Assembly (NCBI RefSeq): GCF_003014535.1
Contig: NZ_PYGD01000001.1
Span: forward strand, 1,178,001 to 1,242,000
Length of the DNA stretch: 64,000 nucleotides
Origin: Taibaiella chishuiensis
GTDB taxonomy: Bacteria > Bacteroidota > Bacteroidia > Chitinophagales > Chitinophagaceae
Direction of reading: 5' to 3'
Of the stretch, positions 28,028-35,985 are shown in pieces; position 1 is the stretch's first letter; every line of letters starts with the position of its first letter. The translations under genes and the position numbers were made by a program. A model generated the notes under the pieces. It was given only the letters and a program-made list of their open reading frames with translations, made no database searches and had not been told where the DNA came from.

Positions 28028-29035
28028 ATGAAACTACTTCTTATCCGTTTTTCTTCTATCGGCGATATCGTGCTGACCACGCCCGTACTGCGTTGCATAC
28101 GCCGGCAATATCCCGACGCCGAAATTCATTTCCTGGTCAAACAATCGTTCAAGGCAGTAGTGGCGCACAATCCCCATATCGATGTGATCCATACCCTGGA
28201 TAAAGACCTTAATGCCAATATAGAAACGCTGAAGAAGATTGGGTTTGATTACGTGATCGACCTGCACCGCAACCTGCGTACCATGCGGGTAAAACGCGCC
28301 ATCGATGCGCCTGCGCTTACTTTCGACAAGCTCAACTTCCGGAAATGGCTTTACGTAAATTTCAAATGGAACGTAATGCCCGATAAAAGCATTGTAGACC
28401 GCTATTTCGAAGGCATGCGGCCACTCAAACTGCAAAACGACGGACAAGGCCTGGATTATTTTATCGCACCGCAACAGGAAACCCGGCAGGATGATATTCC
28501 AATGGGCCACTGGGCGGGCTTTATAGCCTGTGTGATCGGGGGCTCCTATGCCACCAAAAAATTCCCGGTCAGCAAATGGCGGGAACTGGCGCAACAAAGC
28601 CCTTATCCCATGATCCTGCTGGGTGGCCCCGAAGACCGGGACGAAGGCAACGAGATCGCGGCCGTGGATCCGGGCAAAGTGTACAATGCCTGTGGCAAAT
28701 TCAGCCTTAACGAATCGGCCGACCTGGTGCGGCGTTCGAAAGTAGTGATCACCAACGATACCGGCCTTATGCATATCGCGGCGGCCTACAAAAAGCCCGT
28801 AGTTTCCCTTTGGGGCAACACCACGCCCGAAATGGGCATGTTTCCCTATTATGGTTTTAATAATTTAAACCAAAACGTGGCGCAATTGTCAGTAATACAT
28901 GAAGTGAAAGGCCTGGGTTGCCGGCCCTGCAGCAAAATCGGGTACCCGTCCTGTCCGAAGAAACATTTCAAATGCATGGTGGATATTCCTGTGGGCCCGG
29001 TAATCGAAAGTGTGAAAAAATTCTGGAAACTATAA
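28028..29035 (+). CDS. glycosyltransferase family 9 (heptosyltransferase-like)
   Basis: 335 residues of the ADP-heptose:LPS heptosyltransferase class, GT-B fold. The N-terminal Rossmann half begins MKLLLIRFSSIGDIVLTTPV. The nucleotide-sugar site is seen as FSLNESADLVRRSKVVITND, then TGLMHIAAAYKKPVVSLWG. A cysteine-bearing segment, GCRPCSKIGYPSCPKKHFKC, follows near residue 300, as in many Bacteroidota members. It probably adds a sugar to the LPS core on the cytoplasmic face of the inner membrane. It is expressed from a promoter beside the repeat array. Confidence 0.92.
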   Translation: MKLLLIRFSSIGDIVLTTPVLRCIRRQYPDAEIHFLVKQSFKAVVAHNPHIDVIHTLDKDLNANIETLKKIGFDYVIDLHRNLRTMRVKRAIDAPALTFDKLNFRKWLYVNFKWNVMPDKSIVDRYFEGMRPLKLQNDGQGLDYFIAPQQETRQDDIPMGHWAGFIACVIGGSYATKKFPVSKWRELAQQSPYPMILLGGPEDRDEGNEIAAVDPGKVYNACGKFSLNESADLVRRSKVVITNDTGLMHIAAAYKKPVVSLWGNTTPEMGMFPYYGFNNLNQNVAQLSVIHEVKGLGCRPCSKIGYPSCPKKHFKCMVDIPVGPVIESVKKFWKL

Positions 29036-29093
29036 AGAATGCGATAATTACGATAATATTGCCCTAAACAATTCACAACCCAAAATCAAACTT

Positions 29094-29525
29094 ATGCGTT
29101 ACCTGCTTGTTTTATCCCTGTTTGCCCTGGCCTCCTGTTCTGCTACCAGGCAGACCGGTAAATCTGCCGATACGGCCGCCAAAGCTTCTCTGAAAGGAAC
29201 AGTATGGACCCTGTCCCGCATACCAGGAACCGAAATGGAAAAGACCCGTAAACCGGTAACCATCCTGCTTTCTGACACCTCTGCCCGTTACGGCGGTTAT
29301 GGTGGTTGTAACGGTTATGGCGGCGATTATGTGCTGAACGGCGACAGTCTTAAGCTGGGCGAAGTGCTGGCTACCATGATGGCCTGTAAGCCCGGATCGC
29401 ATACCGAAAACAACTTTTTTAAAGCCCTGAGGGAAACAAATATGTACCAGATTTCGGGCGATAAACTGTTGCTGAAGAACGGTAATACGACCCTTGCAGA
29501 ACTGACCCGGAGCAAAAAAGATTAA
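29094..29525 (+). CDS. META domain lipoprotein (HslJ-like)
   Basis: 143 residues. The lipobox LFALASC places the lipid on Cys15. The META domain runs from about residue 34 (GTVWTLSRIPG), with the typical YGGYGGCNGYGGDYVLNGDSLKLG and MMACKPGSHTENNFFKAL segments. In E. coli the related HslJ affects novobiocin resistance, but the biochemical role is not settled. It is anchored in the envelope. The gene is 58 nt after the GT9 gene, so it may be transcribed with it. Confidence 0.92.
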   Translation: MRYLLVLSLFALASCSATRQTGKSADTAAKASLKGTVWTLSRIPGTEMEKTRKPVTILLSDTSARYGGYGGCNGYGGDYVLNGDSLKLGEVLATMMACKPGSHTENNFFKALRETNMYQISGDKLLLKNGNTTLAELTRSKKD

Positions 29526-29531
29526 ATTTTA

Positions 29532-29563
29532 TTTGGGTACAAAGAAAAATAACTTTAATTTTG
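29532..29563 (+). promoter_or_regulatory. Bacteroidota-type promoter of rplU
   Basis: TTTG at 29532-29535, a 20-nt spacer and TAATTTTG at 29556-29563 match the -33/-7 consensus. The ATG of rplU follows the -7 box by only 17 nt. Confidence 0.7.
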
Positions 29564-29580
29564 CGCAAAATTTTTGGAGC

Positions 29581-29883
29581 ATGTTTGCAGTTGTAACAAT
29601 AGCAGGACAGCAGTTCAGGGTTCAGGAGAACGACGAACTTTTTGTACACCGCCTCGAAGGTAAAGCCGGAGACAGCGTAGAATTTTCTGATGTACTGATG
29701 ACAAGCAACGGCGGTAATATTACCGTTGGTGGCGCTGTTAAATCAGTAGTAAAAGCAGAAATCATTGATCATCTTAAAGGCGACAAGGTTCTTATCTTTA
29801 AAAAGAAACGTCGTAAAGGATATCAAAAATTAAACGGTCACCGTCAGGCTTTGACCAAAATTAAGATCCAGGGAATCGCATAA
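29581..29883 (+). CDS. rplU: 50S ribosomal protein L21
   Basis: 100 residues from the ATG at 29581, starting MFAVVTIAGQQFRVQENDEL, the canonical L21 N-terminus. An upstream in-frame start at 29533 would add 16 atypical residues and lie inside the promoter. Basic rRNA-binding segments are FKKKRRKGYQKLNGHRQALT and the C-terminal KIKIQGIA. It is followed by rpmA after 65 nt, the usual bacterial order. Confidence 0.98.
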   Translation: MFAVVTIAGQQFRVQENDELFVHRLEGKAGDSVEFSDVLMTSNGGNITVGGAVKSVVKAEIIDHLKGDKVLIFKKKRRKGYQKLNGHRQALTKIKIQGIA

Positions 29884-29948
29884 AGATTTTTTGGATGAAT
29901 TAATTTATTATTTAACTTTGTAAGGATTACATTTTTAATTAAAAAATC

Positions 29949-30215
29949 ATGGCACATAAAAAAGGTGAAGGTAGCGTAAGAAATGGTCGCGATTCACGTA
30001 GTAGACGCCTTGGTGTTAAAATATTCGGAGGTCAGCCCGCTATCTCAGGTAATATTATCGTACGCCAGAAAGGCACTGTATATCATCCCGGTGAGAATGT
30101 CGGTATTGGTAAAGACTTTACGATCTTCGCATTGAGAGATGGTATCGTAGAGTTTAGGAAAACCCGCAGTAAAACTTTAATTTCAGTTAATGAAGTAAGT
30201 GCCGTTGAAGCCTAA
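29949..30215 (+). CDS. rpmA: 50S ribosomal protein L27
   Basis: 88 residues starting [20 protein letters not shown]. The N-terminal tail reaches the peptidyl-transferase centre. This form starts directly with AHKKG, so it does not need the N-terminal processing seen in Firmicutes. [20 protein letters not shown] and [11 protein letters not shown] are family hallmarks. It forms an operon with rplU. obgE does not follow. Confidence 0.98.
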   Translation: MAHKKGEGSVRNGRDSRSRRLGVKIFGGQPAISGNIIVRQKGTVYHPGENVGIGKDFTIFALRDGIVEFRKTRSKTLISVNEVSAVEA

Positions 30216-30284
30216 CCCTCTTCACCGGTTTTGCCATAATAAAAAGAGCTTTTTTTATTTTCTAACCCTTAAATTCGATTAAGT

Positions 30285-30578
30285 ATGGCAACTGCAAAAA
30301 AAGCTGCTCCGAAGAAAGCAGCCGCAAAAAAAGCCGCTCCTAAAAAAGCCGCTGCGAAGAAAGCTGCTCCTAAAAAAGCTGCTGCGAAGAAAGCCGCTCC
30401 TAAAAAAGCTGCTGCGAAGAAAGCTGCGCCTAAAAAAGCTGCCGCTAAAAAAGCTGCGCCTAAAAAGGCCGCTGCTAAAAAAGCTGCACCTAAAAAGGCT
30501 GCTGCCAAGAAAGCTGCTCCAAAGAAAGTGGCTGCTAAAAAGCCAACTCCAACTAAAGTTGCTGCTAAGAAAAAGTAA
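30285..30578 (+). CDS. Lys/Ala/Pro-repeat histone H1-like protein
   Basis: 97 residues made almost only of a decapeptide repeat, [10 protein letters not shown], present about eight times, ending [17 protein letters not shown]. It resembles histone-H1-tail-like bacterial nucleoid proteins, which bind DNA through charge. There is no globular domain, hydrophobic core or signal peptide. At the DNA level the unit is a 30-bp tandem repeat with drifting third positions, so unequal recombination could change its length. It sits between rpmA and a terminator and may ride on the ribosomal transcript. Confidence 0.85.
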   Translation: MATAKKAAPKKAAAKKAAPKKAAAKKAAPKKAAAKKAAPKKAAAKKAAPKKAAAKKAAPKKAAAKKAAPKKAAAKKAAPKKVAAKKPTPTKVAAKKK

Positions 30579-30599
30579 AAACTCAAAATCTTTAGAAGA

Positions 30600-30631
30600 A
30601 ATCCCGGCATACATCTGCCGGGATTTTTTTG
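30600..30631 (+). terminator. intrinsic terminator of the repeat-protein gene
   Basis: AATCCCGGCA / TGCCGGGATT with a six-base loop, then TTTTT. It probably ends the rplU-rpmA-repeat protein transcript. Confidence 0.92.
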
Positions 30632-30668
30632 TGCCCGCTGAAAGCAATATTTTTGAAAAAAAACAGTT

Positions 30669-31424
30669 TTGACTATTCACCGAAATAAATCCTGTTTGAA
30701 GCCAATCCTCTTTTGCCTGTTGCTCTTGTGCAGCGGCAGCCTGCTGCAGGCGCAAAGTATCCAGGGTGTAGTTACCGATATGGAAGGTATGCCGCTGGTA
30801 GCCGTAGCGATCAGTAACAAGACCAGGGGCCAGGTTACCATGAGCGATGCCGACGGTCGTTACAACCTCGCAGCCCATAAAGACGATAACCTCGAATTTA
30901 CCTACCTCGGTTATTACTCCGTAAGCATGAAGATGCCGGAAGAAGGCAATGTATTCCGCAGGATCAGTCTGAAAAAGAAATTATTCTCGCTCGACGAAGT
31001 CGTGATCGGGCCCGGCTGGACCGACTACCAGAAAGACTCGATCGAACGGCGCAAGACCTATAAGTTTGCCCTGGATCGCAAGAAAGAAGGCTCTGTATTC
31101 AGCCCGGCAACGGCTATTGCCGATAACTTTTCGCAAAAAGCCAAACAACGCTGGCGCTTCCAGAAGAACTTCGCAAAATGGGAAAACCAGAAATTTGTGG
31201 ATACGCGGTATGGCCCCGAAGAAGTAAGCGAACTAACCGGGCTGCAATCCGATTCGCTGGCCGCATTTATGAGCGCTTACCCGATGCCCGCCGATTATGC
31301 CCGTACGGCAACCGACCTCGAGATAAAAATGTGGATCAAATATAATTACCGGAGTTGGATGAAGCACCCCTTCGTTCCCAAAACCGATACTATGTCGCCC
31401 GCCGATACCACGAAGAAGAAATGA
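30669..31424 (+). CDS. exported carboxypeptidase-regulatory-like domain protein A
   Basis: About 251 residues. No ATG fits. TTG at 30669 gives the longest form, and TTG at 30696 (MKPILFCLLLLCSGSLLQAQ) gives a cleaner signal peptide. Both lie just after a TATTTTTG box (30648-30655). Residues of about 28-105 form a CarboxypepD_reg-like domain (IQGVVTDMEGMPLVAVAISN, YNLAAHKDDNLEFTYLGYYS). An uncharacterised helical region follows (YQKDSIERRKTY, ARTATDLEIKMWIKYNYRSW). No TonB plug or barrel follows. Its stop overlaps the start of its paralog by 4 nt. Confidence 0.85.
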   Translation: MTIHRNKSCLKPILFCLLLLCSGSLLQAQSIQGVVTDMEGMPLVAVAISNKTRGQVTMSDADGRYNLAAHKDDNLEFTYLGYYSVSMKMPEEGNVFRRISLKKKLFSLDEVVIGPGWTDYQKDSIERRKTYKFALDRKKEGSVFSPATAIADNFSQKAKQRWRFQKNFAKWENQKFVDTRYGPEEVSELTGLQSDSLAAFMSAYPMPADYARTATDLEIKMWIKYNYRSWMKHPFVPKTDTMSPADTTKKK

Positions 31425-32164
31425 GGTTATCCATCTGTATCCTGGTTTTATGTTGTTGCTGCCTGGGCCGCCTGTCGGCTGCAGTGCTTAAGGGTATCGT
31501 ATCCGATACCGAGACCGGCGAATTGCTGGCAGGGGTATTGGTAAGCAATACCAGCAGGCATACTGCTGTTTTTACCGACGAATATGGCGCCTTTACGGTC
31601 GAAGCCTATGCCGGCGATACCCTGCAGATCAGTATTACCGGTTATCTTTCCCGGTCGCTGGTCATACCCTTGGATGGCCTTTCCTGGTTCAGGCGTATCG
31701 CACTGAGTAAAAACCGGATCGCCATCGATACTGTAGTGATCAGGCCGGGGCTGAGCGCCTATCAGCAGGACTCGCTGGAGCGCCGCGAACTATATGGCGA
31801 TAAGCTGGACAAGCGGCCGGCTAAGTTCGGCCTCAACAAACCGCATCCCTTGTATGGTGGTTATGGCGCCGGCAAAGTAACCTTTAACGGACCGCTATCC
31901 TCTATTTTTCAGAAGCGCAGCAAGCGTTACAAAAGACTCAAAGCCTTCCAGGACCAGTTTAATGCCGACGAGCACCGGCGCTATACCGAAAGCCGGTACA
32001 GCATGAGTACGGTAGCAGCGCTTACCGGTCTGAAAGACCAGGCCTTGCTGGACTTTATGAATGCTTATCCCATACCTTACGATTTTGCCCGTACAGCTAC
32101 CGATGTGGAAGTGAAGATGTGGGTATTGTATAATTACAGGATATGGTCCGGCAAAAGAAAATAG
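31421..32164 (+). CDS. exported carboxypeptidase-regulatory-like domain protein B (paralog)
   Basis: 247 residues from the ATG at 31421, which overlaps the previous stop as ATGA, implying translational coupling. The signal peptide is rich in cysteine (MRLSICILVLCCCCLGRLSA). A CarboxypepD_reg-like domain (LKGIVSDTETGELLAGVLVS) is followed by the same tail as protein A: SAYQQDSLERRELY, AALTGLKDQALLDFMNAYPI and FARTATDVEVKMWVLYNYR. The two form a tandem duplicated pair. The run of four Cys near the cleavage site could allow lipidation, but no exact lipobox is visible. The function is unknown. Confidence 0.86.
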   Translation: MRLSICILVLCCCCLGRLSAAVLKGIVSDTETGELLAGVLVSNTSRHTAVFTDEYGAFTVEAYAGDTLQISITGYLSRSLVIPLDGLSWFRRIALSKNRIAIDTVVIRPGLSAYQQDSLERRELYGDKLDKRPAKFGLNKPHPLYGGYGAGKVTFNGPLSSIFQKRSKRYKRLKAFQDQFNADEHRRYTESRYSMSTVAALTGLKDQALLDFMNAYPIPYDFARTATDVEVKMWVLYNYRIWSGKRK

Positions 32165-32313
32165 GGACAGCTTGCGCGTGTTAACTGCTCAGATGCACTG
32201 CTGGCCCGTATTCCGGCGTGCAGGTATGAAGATTGTTTATGATTACCCTTTAAGGAAATGGACGTTACCGTTTCCCGGGCTTAAGGATGTACCTGGCCTG
32301 CAGGCAAAGAAGA

Positions 32314-33012
32314 TCAGATCGATTTTACGGGCGCTGTTAAAACGTCGCCATTGCGCTGGTCGCTTTCGATCTGCCCGTCGCGCATCAGCAGCGTACGGTC
32401 GGCCATAGCGGCCAGTTGTTCGTTATGGGTAACGATTACGAAGGTCTGGTTATAAGCTGCTCTCAACTCCAGGAACAATTGGTGTACTGCCTGGGCATTG
32501 GCCGTATCGAGGTTGCCGGTAGGTTCGTCGGCGAAGATCACGGCCGGGCGATGTACGATGGCCCGGGCTATGGCTACCCGTTGCTGCTCTCCGCCCGAAA
32601 GCTCGCCGGGCTTATGGTTGAGCCGGTGTCCCAGTCCTACGGTCTCTAAGATCGCTCCCGCAGCGGCCTGTGCCTCTTTTTTGCCCTGGCCTGCAATCCA
32701 TAAAGGCATGCATACATTTTCGATGGCGGTAAACTCGGGCAGCAGGTGATGAAACTGGAATACAAAGCCCATGTTCTGATTCCGGAATGCTGCCTGTTTT
32801 TTGCGGGACAGCCGGAACAGGTCCTGGTTCATCAGTTGTACCCGGCCGCTATCCGGCACGTCCAATGCACCCAGCAGGTGCAGCAAAGTACTCTTGCCGG
32901 CTCCCGAAGGACCAGCAATCGCAACAAATTCCCCCTTACCGATATGTAAAGAAACATCGCGCAGCACCGTTAACCGGCCGTATTTTTTCGAAAGATTCTG
33001 GGCGTCGAGCAT
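32314..33012 (-). CDS. lolD: LolD-type ABC transporter ATP-binding protein
   Basis: 232 residues. Walker A is GPSGAGKST near 35-43, the Q-loop is [17 protein letters not shown], the signature is [14 protein letters not shown], Walker B is [12 protein letters not shown] and the switch is VTHN. The [16 protein letters not shown] segment is characteristic of LolD, the ATPase that drives lipoprotein release from the inner membrane. The permease (LolC/E) is not adjacent, which is common in Bacteroidota. It lies 6 nt downstream of a GT2 gene and is likely co-transcribed. Confidence 0.9.
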   Translation of the reverse strand: MLDAQNLSKKYGRLTVLRDVSLHIGKGEFVAIAGPSGAGKSTLLHLLGALDVPDSGRVQLMNQDLFRLSRKKQAAFRNQNMGFVFQFHHLLPEFTAIENVCMPLWIAGQGKKEAQAAAGAILETVGLGHRLNHKPGELSGGEQQRVAIARAIVHRPAVIFADEPTGNLDTANAQAVHQLFLELRAAYNQTFVIVTHNEQLAAMADRTLLMRDGQIESDQRNGDVLTAPVKSI

Positions 33013-33018
33013 GTAGGC

Positions 33019-33921
33019 TTATTTTCGGATCAGCTTGTAGTTTTCAAATTCAAACAATCTTTTTCCCGTTAGTTTATTCAGCAGGAACATAACACGGTCT
33101 TTAAGGCTCATATTCGACTGCGCAGGATCGTAGTCGAAGGTCCAGTCCTGCGCCGCGATGGTCTCGTTCATATAAACAGGATGCGGCTTATCGAAGCGTT
33201 CCAGGCGATCGACCTCGTTAAAGTCGAAAGGCTTTTGTGTCGTATGGTTGTGTACCCATTCGTCGTTATGCCAGAAGCGGTTGAAGTAGTCGGCTTTCCG
33301 TTTCATGAGGGCCGGGTTGCGCGAGTAGGAATAGTGGTAAACCGGCACATGGCTGTTGAGCACCCGCAATTTTTCGCCGGCCTCGCCGGCCCGGTAGGCT
33401 TCCTCCGAACTATACTTCCGGAATCCCTGCGAGTCTTTGTACGACCAGATGCGCCCCGTATTGCGGAACGCGCGTATCTCGAAAGGGTGGGTCTTGCGGG
33501 TATTGCGGATATGGTTAAAGTCGCCCCAGAAATGATAAAAGGGGAATAACAGGCCTTCTACCTGCGGGTCTTTATCGGCAGTGTAGATGAGTTGCCGGAG
33601 GCGGGCCTGGTCGTTTTCGTGTAATACCTCGTCTACCTGCAGGTGCACGGCCCATTGCCCGCTTACCTGGTCGAGCCCCAGGTTCGATTGCTGTGCAAAA
33701 ATGGTACCGCCTTCCCTCATCTTTTCATCCCATACCGTGTCTATAATTTTGATGCGGGGATCGTTCAGCGCTACGATAGCTTCGCGGGTACCGTCGGTCG
33801 AATCGCCTACTACCACGATCAGTTCGTCTACTACAGGCAGCAGTGATTGTAACGAAGGGATAAAAGGGTAGCCGTATTTAAAGCCGTTTCTGACATAGGT
33901 AAAGCCGCTGATTGTCATCAT
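33019..33921 (-). CDS. glycosyltransferase family 2
   Basis: 300 residues with a GT-A nucleotide-sugar fold: TISGFTYVRNG, VDELIVVVGDSTDGT (the donor-binding aspartate region) and AVHLQVDEVLHEND in place of the DxD motif. No transmembrane segment is obvious, so it probably acts on the cytoplasmic face of the membrane. The start has two adjacent ATG codons (33919-33921 and 33916-33918), and either is possible. It is the first gene of a two-gene unit with lolD. The acceptor is unknown. Confidence 0.88.
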   Translation of the reverse strand: MMTISGFTYVRNGFKYGYPFIPSLQSLLPVVDELIVVVGDSTDGTREAIVALNDPRIKIIDTVWDEKMREGGTIFAQQSNLGLDQVSGQWAVHLQVDEVLHENDQARLRQLIYTADKDPQVEGLLFPFYHFWGDFNHIRNTRKTHPFEIRAFRNTGRIWSYKDSQGFRKYSSEEAYRAGEAGEKLRVLNSHVPVYHYSYSRNPALMKRKADYFNRFWHNDEWVHNHTTQKPFDFNEVDRLERFDKPHPVYMNETIAAQDWTFDYDPAQSNMSLKDRVMFLLNKLTGKRLFEFENYKLIRK

Positions 33922-34055
33922 GTATCTGCTATCGGGGAATAAAAAACAAATTTACCATTTTAATTAAACTATCCCCGGTATAAAATTGTCTGAATGGAAA
34001 CGCAAAGGGTACGCCCTGCTTAATAACAAAAAGAAAACGTACCAAAAAGATACAA

Positions 34056-34088
34056 TTGTTCGTTTTTGGTAGGGAAACCTTACATTTG
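34056..34088 (+). promoter_or_regulatory. putative promoter of the DUF2795 gene
   Basis: TACATTTG at 34081-34088 is an exact -7 box. A TTG at 34056-34058 lies 22 nt upstream, the long end of the accepted spacing. A second TTTG at 34065-34068 would be too close. Confidence 0.5.
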
Positions 34089-34122
34089 CACAAATCAACA
34101 TCACATAAAAAAATATTAAAAT

Positions 34123-34344
34123 ATGTTTTGGACTTTAGAATTAGCTTCTCACCTGGAGGACGCGCCCTGGCCCGCTACAAAAGATGAATTGATTGATTAT
34201 GCGATACGTTCGGGCGCTCCGCTGGAAGTAGTAGAGAACCTGCAGGAACTGGAAGACGAAGGTGAAATGTACGAAGGTGTAGAAGATATCTGGCCCGACT
34301 ACCCGACACAGGAAGACTTTTTCTTTAACGAAGACGAGTATTAA
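34123..34344 (+). CDS. DUF2795 domain small acidic protein
   Basis: 73 residues, strongly acidic (more than a quarter Asp/Glu) and very typical of a small protein conserved across Bacteroidota: MFWTLELASHLEDAPWPATK, then ELIDYAIRSGAPLEVVENLQ, a short acidic stretch and DIWPDYPTQEDFFFNEDEY. The DUF2795 core resembles a small helical fold with a tryptophan-rich N-terminus. It is cytoplasmic, with no known function. It is monocistronic. Its own promoter and high family conservation suggest a housekeeping role. Confidence 0.93.
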   Translation: MFWTLELASHLEDAPWPATKDELIDYAIRSGAPLEVVENLQELEDEGEMYEGVEDIWPDYPTQEDFFFNEDEY

Positions 34345-34420
34345 TTAATCAAAAGCGATGCAGCCTGTGATATACAGTATGCTTCGTGCTTTATAATATT
34401 AAGCGCTTCAGAGCGTACAC

Positions 34421-34449
34421 AGCATCCCTTCCCCGGGGATGCTATTTGT
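34421..34449 (+). terminator. weak terminator between DUF2795 and mreD
   Basis: AGCATCCC / GGGGATGCT hairpin, followed by ATTTGTT. It overlaps the last codons of the convergent mreD gene (stop at 34442). Confidence 0.5.
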
Positions 34450-34999
34450 TATCGTAATAAGTGGCGTTAAGCGAAGTAGAGAACAGCAGGGAGTATAATA
34501 CCACGAACGCCATACTGGTTACCAGGGTTGCCAGTACTTTAATCAGCAGGTAGCCCATGCTGCTGAAACTCCAGATCTCGATAATGTAAAACACAAGATG
34601 GTGCAGCAGCAACAGCACTGCAGAATAGGTGAGGAAAGGCGTCCAGCCCATGCTCTTGATATTGGGCGAGGTATTGGGATATTCGGAAAGCCTTTTGGGT
34701 AATAGCGCCACCAGTACATTGGTACGGAAGAAAGCCATCAGTACGCAGGCCGCAGCATGTATGCCACCGGTGTCCATAAAGGCATCTATGGTAACGCCCA
34801 TGGTAAAGCTCGAAATAAGCAGGAACCATACCGGTGTAGACAAGGGCAGCACCAGGATGAATAAAGGGTAAATAAAGGGAGTATAGGGCGGAAATCCGGA
34901 AGGATTGGCCCACCAACGCAGCGGTATCTTATTAAGCAATAAGACCTGGATCAGTACCAGCAGTACAAAACGGAAAATATTGCGGAGGTATATACTCAT
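34442..34999 (-). CDS. mreD: rod shape-determining protein MreD
   Basis: 185 residues, hydrophobic throughout with about five predicted transmembrane helices. It is recognised from context and from the PFIYPLFILVLPLSTPVWFLLI and GVTIDAFMDTGGIHAAACVL segments. MreD is an inner-membrane partner of MreC and RodA in the elongasome. It is last in the leftward mreB-mreC-mreD unit, 48 nt after mreC. No penicillin-binding protein 2 or rodA gene follows in the window; the next gene is convergent. Confidence 0.92.
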   Translation of the reverse strand: MSIYLRNIFRFVLLVLIQVLLLNKIPLRWWANPSGFPPYTPFIYPLFILVLPLSTPVWFLLISSFTMGVTIDAFMDTGGIHAAACVLMAFFRTNVLVALLPKRLSEYPNTSPNIKSMGWTPFLTYSAVLLLLHHLVFYIIEIWSFSSMGYLLIKVLATLVTSMAFVVLYSLLFSTSLNATYYDNK

Positions 35000-35047
35000 T
35001 GTGCTATCATAATGGCCGGGAGGTATTCCCTGTGCCTGGCTTTTAAA

Positions 35048-35941
35048 TTAATGCGCAGGTTTGGCGGTTTCTGCTTCTACCTGTTTTTTCTCTGCTCCCA
35101 TTTTATCGTCTACCACGTAAACATACTGCAGGCTCCTGAAATTTGTCGACAGGCGCACTTTCAGGTTTTTGGCACTGCTCGCTTTCATCGTATCCACCTT
35201 TGCTACCGTACCGATCAGTACGTTTTCGGGGAAGAAAGAATAGCCTGTAGTGTACACGCTATCGCCTTTTTTTACTTTGATATAGACCGGCACTTTTTCC
35301 GTAACCACGTATTCGGGCGAGCCCGGGTTCCATATCGTGATCAGGTTGGAAGTACCGTCGGGGAGTTTCGAACTTATTTTACGGTCGCTCAGTACAGATA
35401 CTACGCGGGCATAGTGGGCCGATACGTTGGCCACCCTGCCTACCACACCATTGCCGCTCACTACGGCCATGTCTTTCTGCACACCGTCGCTGGCGCCGCG
35501 GTTAATGGTTATAAAGTTGATCTTGTCGTTGCTGATCGAGTTGTTGATAACGCGGGCAGGAATATAGTTGTATTGCGCGTAGCGAATGGTTTTGAGCACA
35601 CCCTGGGTATTGATGCTGTCCTTTTTGCTCGTATCTCTTACCGTTATCGGGATGCGTACGGTGCTATCGCGGAACTGGTCGATATTGCTTACCTGGGCGA
35701 TCGCATTGCGCAGCCGGGCATTTTCGGTAAGCAGGCTGTCGTTCATCTGTTTCAGCTGGAAATAGTAAACGACATCATTCTGCTTTTTGTACATATACCC
35801 GACAACCGAGTTGGAGGAACTGACGATATCCACTCCCTGCATATTACGGTTCTTGGATATCAATGCCAGGCTTACCACTTCCAGGATCAGGAAGAGGATA
35901 AGGTTCCAGAAGCGGCGGATAAGAATAAGAAAGTTGCGCAC
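35048..35941 (-). CDS. mreC: rod shape-determining protein MreC
   Basis: 297 residues starting at a GTG (MRNFLILIRRFWNLILFLIL). One N-terminal membrane helix is followed by a coiled-coil (about 55-95, LKQMNDSLLTENARLRNAIA) and the double beta-barrel periplasmic domain (NFITINRGASDGVQKDMAVV, GVVGRVANVSAHYARVVSVL). It scaffolds the elongasome in the periplasm. A short hairpin (GAAGGGCC-TAAT-GGCCCTTC, 35962-35981) lies between mreB and mreC and may tune expression or RNA stability. Confidence 0.95.
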   Translation of the reverse strand: MRNFLILIRRFWNLILFLILEVVSLALISKNRNMQGVDIVSSSNSVVGYMYKKQNDVVYYFQLKQMNDSLLTENARLRNAIAQVSNIDQFRDSTVRIPITVRDTSKKDSINTQGVLKTIRYAQYNYIPARVINNSISNDKINFITINRGASDGVQKDMAVVSGNGVVGRVANVSAHYARVVSVLSDRKISSKLPDGTSNLITIWNPGSPEYVVTEKVPVYIKVKKGDSVYTTGYSFFPENVLIGTVAKVDTMKASSAKNLKVRLSTNFRSLQYVYVVDDKMGAEKKQVEAETAKPAH

Positions 35942-35985
35942 AAAAATATCGGGTGAAAGGAGAAGGGCCTAATGGCCCTTCGGTA

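Noticed and set aside
30279-30878. Minus-strand frame of 199 codons over the Lys/Ala/Pro repeat gene
   Set aside because: Its Phe/Ser/Arg repeat is simply the complement of the plus-strand repeat. The plus strand has a proper ATG and a terminator.
34123-34344. Toxin-antitoxin or anti-CRISPR-like small acidic protein
   Set aside because: It matches a widely conserved Bacteroidota DUF2795 protein and has no partner gene in the usual toxin-antitoxin layout.
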